A DNA stretch of 64,000 nucleotides from DAOLCO01 sp964612555 (GTDB taxonomy: Bacteria > Bdellovibrionota_C > UBA2361 > SZUA-149 > DAOLCO01). Shown piece after piece: positions 34,904 to 42,368 of this stretch (position 1 is its first letter; every line of letters starts with the position of its first letter). The stretch lies in contig CAZTBW010000010.1 of NCBI GenBank assembly GCA_964612555.1, positions 48,731-112,730 of the forward strand, written 5' to 3'. Below the pieces are notes generated by a model, which made no database searches, was not told where the DNA came from, and worked only from the letters and a program-made list of their open reading frames with translations. The translations under genes were made by a program, and so were the position numbers.

Positions 34904-34942
34904 CAATATTCACGCTTATGACTATGATAACCGTGAATATTG
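34904..34942. terminator. Hairpin after the troABCD operon
   Basis: Arms CAATATTCACG (34904-34914) and CGTGAATATTG (34932-34942) form an 11-bp perfect stem with a 17-base loop. The sequence after it (ACCTTATTTAG) has only a weak T-run, so it may be a processing or attenuation hairpin and not a strong terminator. A further TTCACGGTT close to the Fic start repeats part of the arm. Confidence 0.55.
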
Positions 34943-34969
34943 ACCTTATTTAGATAGATTTTCACGGTT

Positions 34970-35842
34970 ATGGCAAAAATATCATCTTTTTACGGAAGGA
35001 TTCTTGATTTAAGAAGTAGGTATTATGAGTCTATTTCCGGAAAAGAAGATCTTCTGAGGCTGATCAGGGAAGCAGAGGTTCCAGAGCTTGTTTACAATTC
35101 AAATGCTATTGAGAACAGCACATTAAGTCTTGAAGAGACGGAACGTGTTCTTATGGAAATTGATCTTGAGAGGTTTATTTCGCAAAGAGAATTATTTGAA
35201 GCAAAAAATCTGGCAAGAGTTCTTTCCTATATCGATCTAAAGGCAAAAGAATCAAGCCTTACTTTGGATATTATTCTGTTGTTACACAAAATGTTGTTAT
35301 CAAATATACGAGATGACATAGCCGGAAGATTTAGAAAAGAAAATGAATGGGTGCGAGTAGGAACGCATATTGCTCCCGACCCCAAGGAAGTACTTTTAAG
35401 GCTTGAAGGAATGCTTACCGAATATAATTCAAAGCCAGAGGAGCATATTATCAAGAAACTGGCTTTACAGCATTTAACATTTGAATACATACATCCTTTT
35501 GTAGATGGTAATGGAAGAATTGGAAGAGTTCTAATGGACTGTTTTTTAATTAGAGAAGGTTATGTTCCTATTAATATTAAATACTCAAATAGGAGCGAAT
35601 ATTATCTGGCATTTGAAGAGTTTCAAAAAAATAAAAAAACAGAACGTATGGAAAAAATAATAGGACTTGCGCTTACAAATAGCTATCATAAACGCTTAGC
35701 CTATTTGGAAGGAAAAAAAATTCTTACTTTACAAGAATACAGAAAGACATCCAAAACATCCCTGTCAAACTTGATAAACAAAGCTCAAAGACAAACCATC
35801 GAAGCATTTACAGAAAAAGGAGTGTGGAAGATTGGAGTCTGA
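34970..35842 (+). CDS. Fic family protein (AMPylase) with N-terminal inhibitory motif
   Basis: 290 residues. The catalytic loop is H175-PFVDGNGRIGR-186, complete with the His and the two glycines that bind the ATP phosphates. An inhibitory helix motif S44-NAI-E48-N49 fits the (S/T)xxxE(G/N) consensus and lies before the Fic core, as in class II Fic proteins, so the enzyme is probably self-restrained. It has a C-terminal helical segment that looks like a winged helix (LTLQEYRKTSKTSLSNLI), common in stand-alone bacterial Fic proteins. It transfers AMP to hydroxyl groups; the target is unknown. Confidence 0.9.
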   Translation: MAKISSFYGRILDLRSRYYESISGKEDLLRLIREAEVPELVYNSNAIENSTLSLEETERVLMEIDLERFISQRELFEAKNLARVLSYIDLKAKESSLTLDIILLLHKMLLSNIRDDIAGRFRKENEWVRVGTHIAPDPKEVLLRLEGMLTEYNSKPEEHIIKKLALQHLTFEYIHPFVDGNGRIGRVLMDCFLIREGYVPINIKYSNRSEYYLAFEEFQKNKKTERMEKIIGLALTNSYHKRLAYLEGKKILTLQEYRKTSKTSLSNLINKAQRQTIEAFTEKGVWKIGV

Positions 35843-35870
35843 GGTAGGTATCCGAGAAGAACAGGAAATT

Positions 35871-37700
35871 TTATAGTTTTTTGTGATATTTCAGAAACTC
35901 TACGGTTTCTTCTTTCCCCAGGTATTTTTCAAGGGTTTTCTGATCGGTTTCACTGAGGTCGACGTATATCAGCCCATCAAGGGCGTCACCAAAGTTTTTA
36001 TCTATGTTAAAACCAAGTAGTTTTCCTCCGAGGCGAAGGTATTGTTTCAGGAGCACTGGAATGGAATGGTGTTTTGCTTCAATTTCTGCGAGGAGTTCAT
36101 TAACGTCTCTCAGGTCTTTTACGATAACACTGGTTGTTTGAGAATCTACTCCACGAAGGGGGAAAGAGCGATGAGGGTTTTTGGCTTTGATGAGTCGGGC
36201 AAATTCCGGAAGATAATTATTACCCCTCAGAAAAGAAGCGATTAACATTCTTGATACGGAATTGTATTCATTACTGATGCTCACCGTTCCAAAGAGTATT
36301 TTGAATTCGGGATTTTGATGTACATAGGTACCTATGCCACGCCAGAGCATATGCAGGGAAGAGTAGTGTCTTTGGTATTCGGAGCGAATAAATGATCTTC
36401 CAAGTTCAAGTGCGGGGCAAAGCTGTTCAAGAAGTTTTCTTTTATATGCGAAAAGAGTGCTGGTATAGAGACCGCTTACCCCAAATTGTTCAAGCACATC
36501 ACCTACACTTGCAAGACGATACGCACCTACTATCTCGCACTTCGCCTGATTCCATATAAAGAGATGTGTGTAGTAGTTGTCAAAACCATCAAGATCTATT
36601 CTTTTTCCGGTGCCTTCTGAAACTTCCCTGAAAGTCGTTTCACGTAAACGTCCAATCTCTCTTAAAGAAAAAGGAATCTGGTTTGCTTTTGCATATACTA
36701 CCTGATAGTCGCTGTTTTCAAGGAGTATTTGTTCAAAGGGGAGAGCATTGATTTCTCTGGTCATCAGAGTTGGGTCTACTGCGGGGACAATTTCTTCAAG
36801 CGTTCGGCTTGCTGTGGTACTTTTCTTTCTGGTTCTTTTTTTTAACAGTTTTGTGTCATGCTCGGAGCTTCCAAGAATGTAGGTGCGAAGCCGAAGGTAT
36901 CCGATTACTTCATCATCAGATTGAAACTCTTTAAGACGATCCCAGGGGATGACAGAGCCGATTTTAATAGAGAGTTTTTTATTCGCCTTATTAGCCAGTT
37001 CTCTGGGAAGAAGTGCTGTTCTTAACAGCGGATGAATAAGCCCTGCACACTGAAACAGGAGACCGTTATGCCCTTCGAAATAGAGAGGGACGACCGATGC
37101 TTCCGATCTTCTCACAATACGGGCAATGTTTTTGTTCCACTCGGGGTCGGATACTTGTCGCAGTTTCCACTGAAAATGAGATACGGTGCCGGAAGGAAAA
37201 GTCGCGATTAAACCACCCTGATCAAGATATTCGATTGCATCACGAAGGGGTTGAGTATTTTTTCTTGTACTGCTCTTTGTTCCAAATGGGTCTACGAAAA
37301 TAAAATGATTTTTTATTTCTTTAATGCGCCCCAAAATAAAGTTTGCAAGTATTTTGCTGTCAGGTCTTATTTTTTGAAGAAGGTGTATCAGTAGTAAGCC
37401 CTCTATTCCACCGAAAGGATGGTTGGCAACCACCACGACAGGTCCTTTTTTGGGGATGCGGTTTAACTCTTCGTCTGGCAGGGTAAAAGAAATAGAAAGT
37501 TTTTTCAGTGCCAGATCAATGAAATCTTTTGAGTCAATTTCCTCACCAAGAGCTTCCTCATAGGCATGAGCGAGATAATCAAGATAGGTTAATTTTTCAA
37601 GAGGAAGCTCAACTCCCTTAACTATCTTTTTTAATATCGCCTTCTCTATATTATTACTAATACCAAGACGGAAAGGATTATCTATTCTGTCGTTAGGCAT
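35871..37700 (-). CDS. olsF: OlsF-like bifunctional ornithine-lipid acyltransferase (PlsC-type + GNAT/OlsB-type)
   Basis: 609 residues. The N-terminal half is a glycerophosphate-type acyltransferase with VANHPFGGIEG (the HxxxxD-like site is written NHPFGG) and TFPSGTVS. The C-terminal half, from about residue 330, is an OlsB-like N-acyltransferase with EIVGAYRLASVGDV, LELGRSFIRSEYQ and LFGTVSISNEYN. In OlsF the C-terminal domain acylates the amino group of ornithine and the N-terminal domain then adds the second acyl chain, which makes ornithine lipids without phosphorus. The architecture and size fit. The HP variant in place of HxxxxD is common in this branch. Confidence 0.82.
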   Translation of the reverse strand: MPNDRIDNPFRLGISNNIEKAILKKIVKGVELPLEKLTYLDYLAHAYEEALGEEIDSKDFIDLALKKLSISFTLPDEELNRIPKKGPVVVVANHPFGGIEGLLLIHLLQKIRPDSKILANFILGRIKEIKNHFIFVDPFGTKSSTRKNTQPLRDAIEYLDQGGLIATFPSGTVSHFQWKLRQVSDPEWNKNIARIVRRSEASVVPLYFEGHNGLLFQCAGLIHPLLRTALLPRELANKANKKLSIKIGSVIPWDRLKEFQSDDEVIGYLRLRTYILGSSEHDTKLLKKRTRKKSTTASRTLEEIVPAVDPTLMTREINALPFEQILLENSDYQVVYAKANQIPFSLREIGRLRETTFREVSEGTGKRIDLDGFDNYYTHLFIWNQAKCEIVGAYRLASVGDVLEQFGVSGLYTSTLFAYKRKLLEQLCPALELGRSFIRSEYQRHYSSLHMLWRGIGTYVHQNPEFKILFGTVSISNEYNSVSRMLIASFLRGNNYLPEFARLIKAKNPHRSFPLRGVDSQTTSVIVKDLRDVNELLAEIEAKHHSIPVLLKQYLRLGGKLLGFNIDKNFGDALDGLIYVDLSETDQKTLEKYLGKEETVEFLKYHKKL

Positions 37701-37845
37701 AGTTTGGATAAATTATCAGATTAAATTACTGGGGTTGAAGTTTTTTTAATATTCCGAATTAATCATATTATAGTCAAATTCACCATACTGGGATAGAAAG
37801 ATATGGATATAAGTGTTTTAACCGAGATCTTTTATTCGATTCTTT

Positions 37846-38568
37846 ATGAAGAAAATTGAGCTGCTATCATATCTTTTTCTTACTTTTGGACTTATTGGTA
37901 CGGGTTTTCTTGCCTCTGATGGTCTGAAGCGCTTTAGTTCCGGGAATCGGGTAGTGAGTGTGAAGGGTGTGGCTGAAAGGGAGGTCGAGTCTGATATGGC
38001 ATATTGGAGTATCAGGCATATTTCAAAAGCCCCGACGCTTGATCAGACCAGGGTAAAGTTGAAAGAGTCACAAAAGGCAGTGCGTGACTATTTGAAAAAG
38101 TACGGGATTAAAGAGGAAGAGATCAGTGTGAAAAGGGTAGAGGTGCAGGAAATTTCCATTCCCGACGAGTTCGGTAGGTATACAAAAACATCTTTTCAAT
38201 TGAGTGAAAATTTAATGGTTAGAAGTGATCGTCCTCTGATGATTGAAAACGCATCGCAGGCTGTTTCGGAGCTTATTGATCAGGGAGTTTTCCTTGAGGG
38301 GCACTACAGTTCAGAGGCTGAACCGGTATATGCTTTTACGAAACTTAATGATTATAAACCCGAGATGATTGCTGAAGCCACCAAAAGTGCTCGTGAAGCT
38401 GCACAGCAATTTGCAAGCGACTCAAACAGTCAAATTGGTAAGATCAAAACTGCAAACCAGGGGCTTTTTCAAATTCTTGGGAGAGATAAAGTTTTTAACC
38501 TGAGTGAACATTCTCAAAGAGAAAAAACTCTTAGAGTGGTAGTCAGCCTTGATTACTACCTGGAATAA
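37846..38568 (+). CDS. SIMPL-domain (DUF541) exported protein
   Basis: 240 residues. One N-terminal helix (about 7-23) acts as signal anchor or uncleaved signal. The rest is one SIMPL domain: VVSVKGVAEREVESDMAYWSI opens it (quoted in part, about 35-54), LMVRSDRPLMIENA and AEATKSAREAAQQFASDS form the central part, and LRVVVSLDYYLE ends it. SIMPL proteins occur in the periplasm and outer membrane and include the brucella BP26; their function is poorly defined. The gene stands alone, 145 bases upstream of a hypothetical gene and followed by an 18-base palindrome. Confidence 0.8.
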   Translation: MKKIELLSYLFLTFGLIGTGFLASDGLKRFSSGNRVVSVKGVAEREVESDMAYWSIRHISKAPTLDQTRVKLKESQKAVRDYLKKYGIKEEEISVKRVEVQEISIPDEFGRYTKTSFQLSENLMVRSDRPLMIENASQAVSELIDQGVFLEGHYSSEAEPVYAFTKLNDYKPEMIAEATKSAREAAQQFASDSNSQIGKIKTANQGLFQILGRDKVFNLSEHSQREKTLRVVVSLDYYLE

Positions 38569-38577
38569 TAGACATAA

Positions 38578-38595
38578 ATGTCCTAAATAGGACAT
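38578..38595. promoter_or_regulatory. 8-2-8 palindrome between the SIMPL gene and the next gene
   Basis: ATGTCCTA-AA-TAGGACAT is a perfect dyad directly after the SIMPL stop codon. It lacks a T-run, so it looks more like an operator than a terminator. The next promoter candidate begins 58 bases later. Confidence 0.45.
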
Positions 38596-38652
38596 CCTTG
38601 ATTCAAACTGATCTTTTAAAAACTACTTTGTCCTTAATTAAATTTTAAATGC

Positions 38653-38681
38653 TTACTTACGGGTGCTAGCATTGATAATAT
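38653..38681 (+). promoter_or_regulatory. Promoter of the gene at 38718
   Basis: TTACTT (38653-38658), a 17-base spacer and TAATAT (38676-38681). It lies 37 bases upstream of the ATG. The spacer has TGCTAGCAT, as in the promoter at 14185. Confidence 0.5.
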
Positions 38682-38717
38682 CTCTTGAAGGTTTCTTTTT
38701 TTTAGGAGGTTTTCACT

Positions 38718-39197
38718 ATGTTGAAGAAATTTGTAAAAGGCAGGTTTGTCTTTTCAGCAAGTTCGGAGTTTACACTGCCCCGGGCTTCTTTGAAGACAAG
38801 ACCTGACACAGCAATCCCCGAGGCTGAGCTGGTAGCACTACCCGACTCGGACTTGTGGAGTCTGTTGTGCAGAACCCGTGTTGGGTTCTGTCTTTTGGGA
38901 ACTCCGATGTTAAAAGCATTGAGATCCCATTTGGAAAAATTTGACTCGCTCAAAATTGCATTTATCGTGCATAAGAAGCGGGTCATGATTCAAGCATGTG
39001 CCATTATGTCACTCCTTGAGAGGACAAAGTTCCTGGATTGGTCACAAGTCAGGATTTATATCCTTGGCGACCATCTGAGTGAACTTGAGGTGAAACGTGC
39101 CTGCAGGGTTCACAATGTTCCTGATCATGTTATCGTATGGTCAAAGGACGATGGGACAATGCCATTTCAGGCAGTAAGAAGGTTCTTTCAAACCTAG
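38718..39197 (+). CDS. Hypothetical cytoplasmic protein
   Basis: 159 residues with a strong ribosome site (TAGGAGG, eight bases before the ATG), its own promoter candidate and its own terminator, so the gene is probably real. The protein is basic and has a possible alpha/beta segment (KIAFIVHKKRVMIQACAIM; VRIYILGDHLSELE). There is no signal peptide. I do not recognise a family, and nothing near it hints at a role. Confidence 0.65.
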   Translation: MLKKFVKGRFVFSASSEFTLPRASLKTRPDTAIPEAELVALPDSDLWSLLCRTRVGFCLLGTPMLKALRSHLEKFDSLKIAFIVHKKRVMIQACAIMSLLERTKFLDWSQVRIYILGDHLSELEVKRACRVHNVPDHVIVWSKDDGTMPFQAVRRFFQT

Positions 39198-39234
39198 GGG
39201 CATTGATGTGTATACATGAATGCCCCGCTTTTTT
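39197..39234 (+). terminator. Rho-independent terminator
   Basis: GGGGCATT (39197-39204) and AATGCCCC (39219-39226) form a perfect 8-bp stem with a 14-base loop, followed by six T (39229-39234). It ends the transcript of the hypothetical gene at 38718; the arm begins at the last base of that gene's stop codon. Confidence 0.92.
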
Positions 39235-39241
39235 AGTGACA

Positions 39242-40255
39242 CTAAAACCGATAAGATATCCCACTTCTTACACGAAACGAAGGTACGATCAGAGAAGAAG
39301 CACCCCGGTCTGAAACAAGAAAATCAATTCCTGTATCAAAGATAAGAGAATTTTTTAAACTCAGAATAATTTCCGGACCTATGTACGTATTATTTATCTG
39401 AGATTTTGCAACTCGAATATCCTGGAACGTATCTTTCTCTTTATATTCACCTGATAGAACACCACGTAGTGCGAGGGTTGTCTCTTCAGTGACATATACA
39501 TAATACCCGGGACCAAGAGACCAGATAAAATCATTTCCAAATTCATAATTGAATGAGCCTTCTGTCCTGTGGCTATACTGGATATTTGCGAGAAATAAAT
39601 ATCTGTCATAACGATTGAGTGAGCTTATTCCAAAAAGATAATCAAGTGAGCCACTTCCCAGAGCAAGCGCTCTGCCACCCAGAGCCCCACTAACAGTATG
39701 GTGTTTACTCGCGGATGAACCACTGAGAGTCCCTGCGGGATCAGCGGGAATGTTTTTCAAACTTCCGGTATCACCTGTAGGAAGTTTTATTCCAAAAGTT
39801 AATACAAGTAAGCTGAATAATTTTCCGTTATTGTAGTTGAGGGGGGTATAGTTGGTACTTATGACCATATCTCCAATGCCCAAATCAGAATCTGATTTGG
39901 GAGAGAATCTTTCGTACATGTCGTAATTTCTATATATCAATGGGAGTGTGAGTTGGAGACCGAGATTGTCAAGGAAATCATATGCAATGGCAAATTGAGT
40001 AACGCTAAAATCACGACCAATCTCACCTTCTCGTGGGGTAAGGTCTTTATTGATATTTTTAAATTTCGTATATTGCTCACTTAAAGAAATAGTAAAGGAA
40101 TTTTTTTCAGTCCCAAGTAATCGCGAAACATTATATAAACTACAGGGATCGCAGGCGAATGAATTACTGGGGAGTAGTATGAAAAAACATAAAAGCAGAC
40201 AGGTTAGGGGAAGTCTGTTTTGTGTGGTTTTGTGAGCGATTGAAAAGCGTATCAT
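39242..40255 (-). CDS. Outer-membrane beta-barrel protein with an N-terminal Cys pair
   Basis: 338 residues from ATG 40255, fourteen bases after the upstream lipoprotein stop; the frame is open further up to 40342. A signal peptide (about 15-33) is cut near NSFAC. The mature N-terminus is ACDPCSLYN, a C-x-x-C exposed to the periplasm. The rest is made of alternating strands and ends in RSGISYRF, with the terminal aromatic expected for BamA-dependent barrels. Such transporter-like barrels occur in aromatic-compound and metal contexts. The His-rich lipoprotein just upstream suggests a metal connection. Confidence 0.72.
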   Translation of the reverse strand: MIRFSIAHKTTQNRLPLTCLLLCFFILLPSNSFACDPCSLYNVSRLLGTEKNSFTISLSEQYTKFKNINKDLTPREGEIGRDFSVTQFAIAYDFLDNLGLQLTLPLIYRNYDMYERFSPKSDSDLGIGDMVISTNYTPLNYNNGKLFSLLVLTFGIKLPTGDTGSLKNIPADPAGTLSGSSASKHHTVSGALGGRALALGSGSLDYLFGISSLNRYDRYLFLANIQYSHRTEGSFNYEFGNDFIWSLGPGYYVYVTEETTLALRGVLSGEYKEKDTFQDIRVAKSQINNTYIGPEIILSLKNSLIFDTGIDFLVSDRGASSLIVPSFRVRSGISYRF

Positions 40256-40268
40256 GTCTCTATTGATG

Positions 40269-40754
40269 TTATCCATGGTTATGATCATGACCCTCGTTAT
40301 TATTTCCATGATCGGCTTCATGGGAATGTGCTTGGGTGCCATTAATGTTCATATGGTGGATTATGACTTTTCCGTGATTGTGCTCAAAGTGTATAAACGC
40401 TTCATTCGTATCATGAGGGAAGGAGAGAGTGACAGTTGTATTTATTCCATGTCCATCAACTGAAAATAAAACGGTATGCTCGAAATTTTCTTCTTCTATA
40501 TAAAACCCCCATTGTCCTTTTCCATCTGTTCGGGAACATTTTCCGAGTGCGCAAACCATAACTTCCTCGATAGACTCATTAGCCCCGTGCTTTATGCGAG
40601 AATTATGATCTGTACCGCTTCCTTCAGTGAGAATGCCTTCAATGAGAACACCTCCTGATCCGGAAGAGCTTCCCCCGCAAGCCTGAATAGAACAAATCAA
40701 GAAAAAGAGTATCAATAAGAAAGAGATGTTTTGTGATATTTTCCCCATATACAT
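40269..40754 (-). CDS. Lipoprotein with His-rich C-terminal tail
   Basis: 161 residues. A signal peptide ends in a lipobox-like SIQAC followed by a Gly/Ser linker (GGSSSGSGG). The middle part has a carboxypeptidase-regulatory-like strand pattern (VMVCALGKCSRTDGKGQWGF) with two cysteines. The end is very rich in His, with HFEHNHGKVIIHHMN and then AHSHEADHGNN and EGHDHNHG, a strong candidate for Zn, Ni, Cu or Co binding. It is co-directional with the barrel gene that starts 14 bases later. Ribosome site GCGGAG precedes the ATG. Confidence 0.8.
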   Translation of the reverse strand: MYMGKISQNISFLLILFFLICSIQACGGSSSGSGGVLIEGILTEGSGTDHNSRIKHGANESIEEVMVCALGKCSRTDGKGQWGFYIEEENFEHTVLFSVDGHGINTTVTLSFPHDTNEAFIHFEHNHGKVIIHHMNINGTQAHSHEADHGNNNEGHDHNHG

Positions 40755-40847
40755 ATAATTGTGCTCCGCTTGGTTCTAATAATGTTAGGATTATTGGGGA
40801 TTATAAAGAGAATTTTCTTTTACTCAATGCGACAAAATGACGCACAT

Positions 40848-40881
40848 ACCCCCCTTCGCCCCTGTGGGTGCTTCGGGGGGT
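40848..40881 (-). terminator. GC-rich hairpin after the lipoprotein gene at 40881
   Basis: ACCCCCC (40848-40854) and GGGGGGT (40875-40881) pair, with a smaller CCC-CTGT-GGG stem inside. On the minus strand it begins within the stop codon of the lipoprotein gene. The sequence after it (ATGTGCGTCATTTTG) has only four T, so termination is likely but not certain. Confidence 0.6.
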
Positions 40882-41375
40882 TATCTCGGGTTTCTTACGA
40901 AGATTTCGTTTTCGATTCTTTCGAAGGCATTTTGATAGGTCATTGCGCTTAGTATGGGAGTGTCATTTCTATCTGATTGTCCCTGCTCGAAGGAGCGCAT
41001 ATTTACATTTACAAAGTTAAGTCGTACTCGAGTTCTGTTTGCAATTTCTTCTACAAAAGCAGTAGCAGAGGTTTGAGAGACGGTAGTTACATTTGTTAGA
41101 GCTACGTTTGATAAAGAGTGGAACCCTGAATTACTCTTTGCCGCACTTTGAGCGGTAATAAATCCGGTAGTTATATCTGCACTTTGAATGATGTATCCCA
41201 AATCCTGAAAGACTGACATCACACTTGCAAACACAATTTGTTTTGTAGCTTCAAATTCTCTTGTCTGGAGGCTTTGGACTTCTAGTGGGGTAAGAGGAGG
41301 AGTCGGTGGGGTAAGTACACAAGAGCTTGTTTGTAGAAGACAAGATACTGCAAGAATCAAGAAGAGTTTTTTCAT
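40881..41375 (-). CDS. Lipoprotein of unknown function
   Basis: 164 residues from ATG 41375 (a TTG at 41384 would add three). The signal peptide is MKKLFLILAVSCLLQTSSC with the last Cys as lipid site, then a Pro-rich linker (TPPTPPLTPLE). The domain has FEATKQIVFASVMSVFQDLG and IIQSADITTGFITA, similar in layout to small outer-membrane lipoproteins that combine a helix-strand-strand unit. It ends in a helix ERIENEIF. It follows the BamE-like gene by 25 bases, so the two probably share a transcript. Confidence 0.72.
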   Translation of the reverse strand: MKKLFLILAVSCLLQTSSCVLTPPTPPLTPLEVQSLQTREFEATKQIVFASVMSVFQDLGYIIQSADITTGFITAQSAAKSNSGFHSLSNVALTNVTTVSQTSATAFVEEIANRTRVRLNFVNVNMRSFEQGQSDRNDTPILSAMTYQNAFERIENEIFVRNPR

Positions 41376-41400
41376 AAAGAGCAAGCGTAAGTTACGATAC

Positions 41401-41802
41401 CTAAAAATTGGAAGTTCTGCTTCTAAAGTCCACTACCCGATCATTTTTATCGAATTTAATGATAAGGGTAATCATTCGTGAGGTAGTTTCAAAACCACTC
41501 GCCTGGCTTGAGCGACCTGCGAATATAATAGTCCAGTAACCTTCCTGACGTGATGATTGCTGAACCTGAGCAGCTCGTTGATATGTCCATACTTCTCTAC
41601 CGGCACCATCACGAGTAGTGATGTTGGGAGAGCCAAATACTTCAATGACCTCGGCTTTCGTAGTTTTTCCGGCAATAAGATTCATCTGGACATTACCATG
41701 GGTGAGTTCAGAGTTCTTATCGGTAAGGGGTGTGGGATTTGACACGCACCCCGATGTGAGAAAGCTTAGAAGAAAAACTATAGGTAAAACAATTTTTGCC
41801 AT
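41401..41802 (-). CDS. SmpA/OmlA (BamE)-type lipoprotein
   Basis: 133 residues from ATG 41802, chosen because GAGGTG stands before it; the frame is open to 41859. A lipobox LTSGC ends the signal peptide. MNLIAGKTTKAEVIEVFGSP with VWTY after it is the BamE/SmpA fold core: helix, then strands with a G-x-P turn. Family members act in outer-membrane protein assembly or as general envelope lipoproteins. The Ser/Gln-rich loop (VQQSSRQEGYW) is longer than in E. coli BamE, so it may be a BamE-like paralogue and not BamE itself. Confidence 0.78.
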   Translation of the reverse strand: MAKIVLPIVFLLSFLTSGCVSNPTPLTDKNSELTHGNVQMNLIAGKTTKAEVIEVFGSPNITTRDGAGREVWTYQRAAQVQQSSRQEGYWTIIFAGRSSQASGFETTSRMITLIIKFDKNDRVVDFRSRTSNF

Positions 41803-41922
41803 AATTATGAACACCTCAGAGATTTGGTAGATAGGGCTATGGTAGCAGATATTGTGCAATATGGGTAACTTTTTGGTATAAATATCTCTATGTAAAATAA
41901 TAGAATAAATCTTGAGGAATTT

Positions 41923-42276
41923 ATGTATAAAAAATATATGATTACTGGCTTGCTTGCATTGTTTGTTTTGACTGTGGGTTCTGTTGTTGCAGAAGACATA
42001 GTTAATGTTGAGAAAGCCATGGATAATGCATCCAGTGCTATTAATGATATTGCAAACAGTCTAAAAGGTGCTATTGATGCGGAAAAAGTAAGCGATAACG
42101 CCGAATCTGCAATAAATGATATCGCTGATTCTGCAGAAGGTGCGGTCGATGCAGAAAAAGCAAGTAAACAGGCTGACTCTGCAATTGCTGATATAGCGAA
42201 CTCCGCAGAAGGTATAGTTGATGCCGAGAAAGCATCAGACAATGCCGTCCAGGCTGTTACTGGTTCGGTTGAATAA
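41923..42276 (+). CDS. Exported protein made of 24-residue tandem repeats
   Basis: 117 residues. The signal peptide is cut near SVVAED. The mature part has three full 24-residue repeats and a partial fourth, of the form S-D-N-A-x-S-A-I-N-D-I-A-D-S-A-E-G-A-V-D-A-E-K-A. It is predicted all-helical with an Ala/Asp/Glu-rich, amphipathic pattern, so a coiled coil or extended helix is likely. I recognise no family. A terminator follows at once. The antisense frame at 41805-42242 is a by-product of the repeats. Confidence 0.7.
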   Translation: MYKKYMITGLLALFVLTVGSVVAEDIVNVEKAMDNASSAINDIANSLKGAIDAEKVSDNAESAINDIADSAEGAVDAEKASKQADSAIADIANSAEGIVDAEKASDNAVQAVTGSVE

Positions 42277-42293
42277 TATTGGATGCCGATATT

Positions 42294-42331
42294 GAGAAGT
42301 ACACATCTATGATGGTGCTTCTCTTCTTTTT
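42294..42331 (+). terminator. Rho-independent terminator after the repeat protein
   Basis: GAGAAG (42294-42299) pairs with CTTCTC (42318-42323), with GT-AC-type pairs inside the loop, followed by TTCTTTTT. It separates the repeat protein gene from the binding-protein gene at 42369. Confidence 0.75.
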
Positions 42332-42368
42332 AGTGAAATAAGTGCAATAGTGAGAGAGACATAACAAT

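Noticed and set aside
41805..42242. 145-codon minus-strand frame rich in Ser/Ala
   Set aside because: It is the antisense of the 24-residue repeat gene; the repeats keep the frame open. No ribosome site, and the signal peptide on the plus strand favours that strand.
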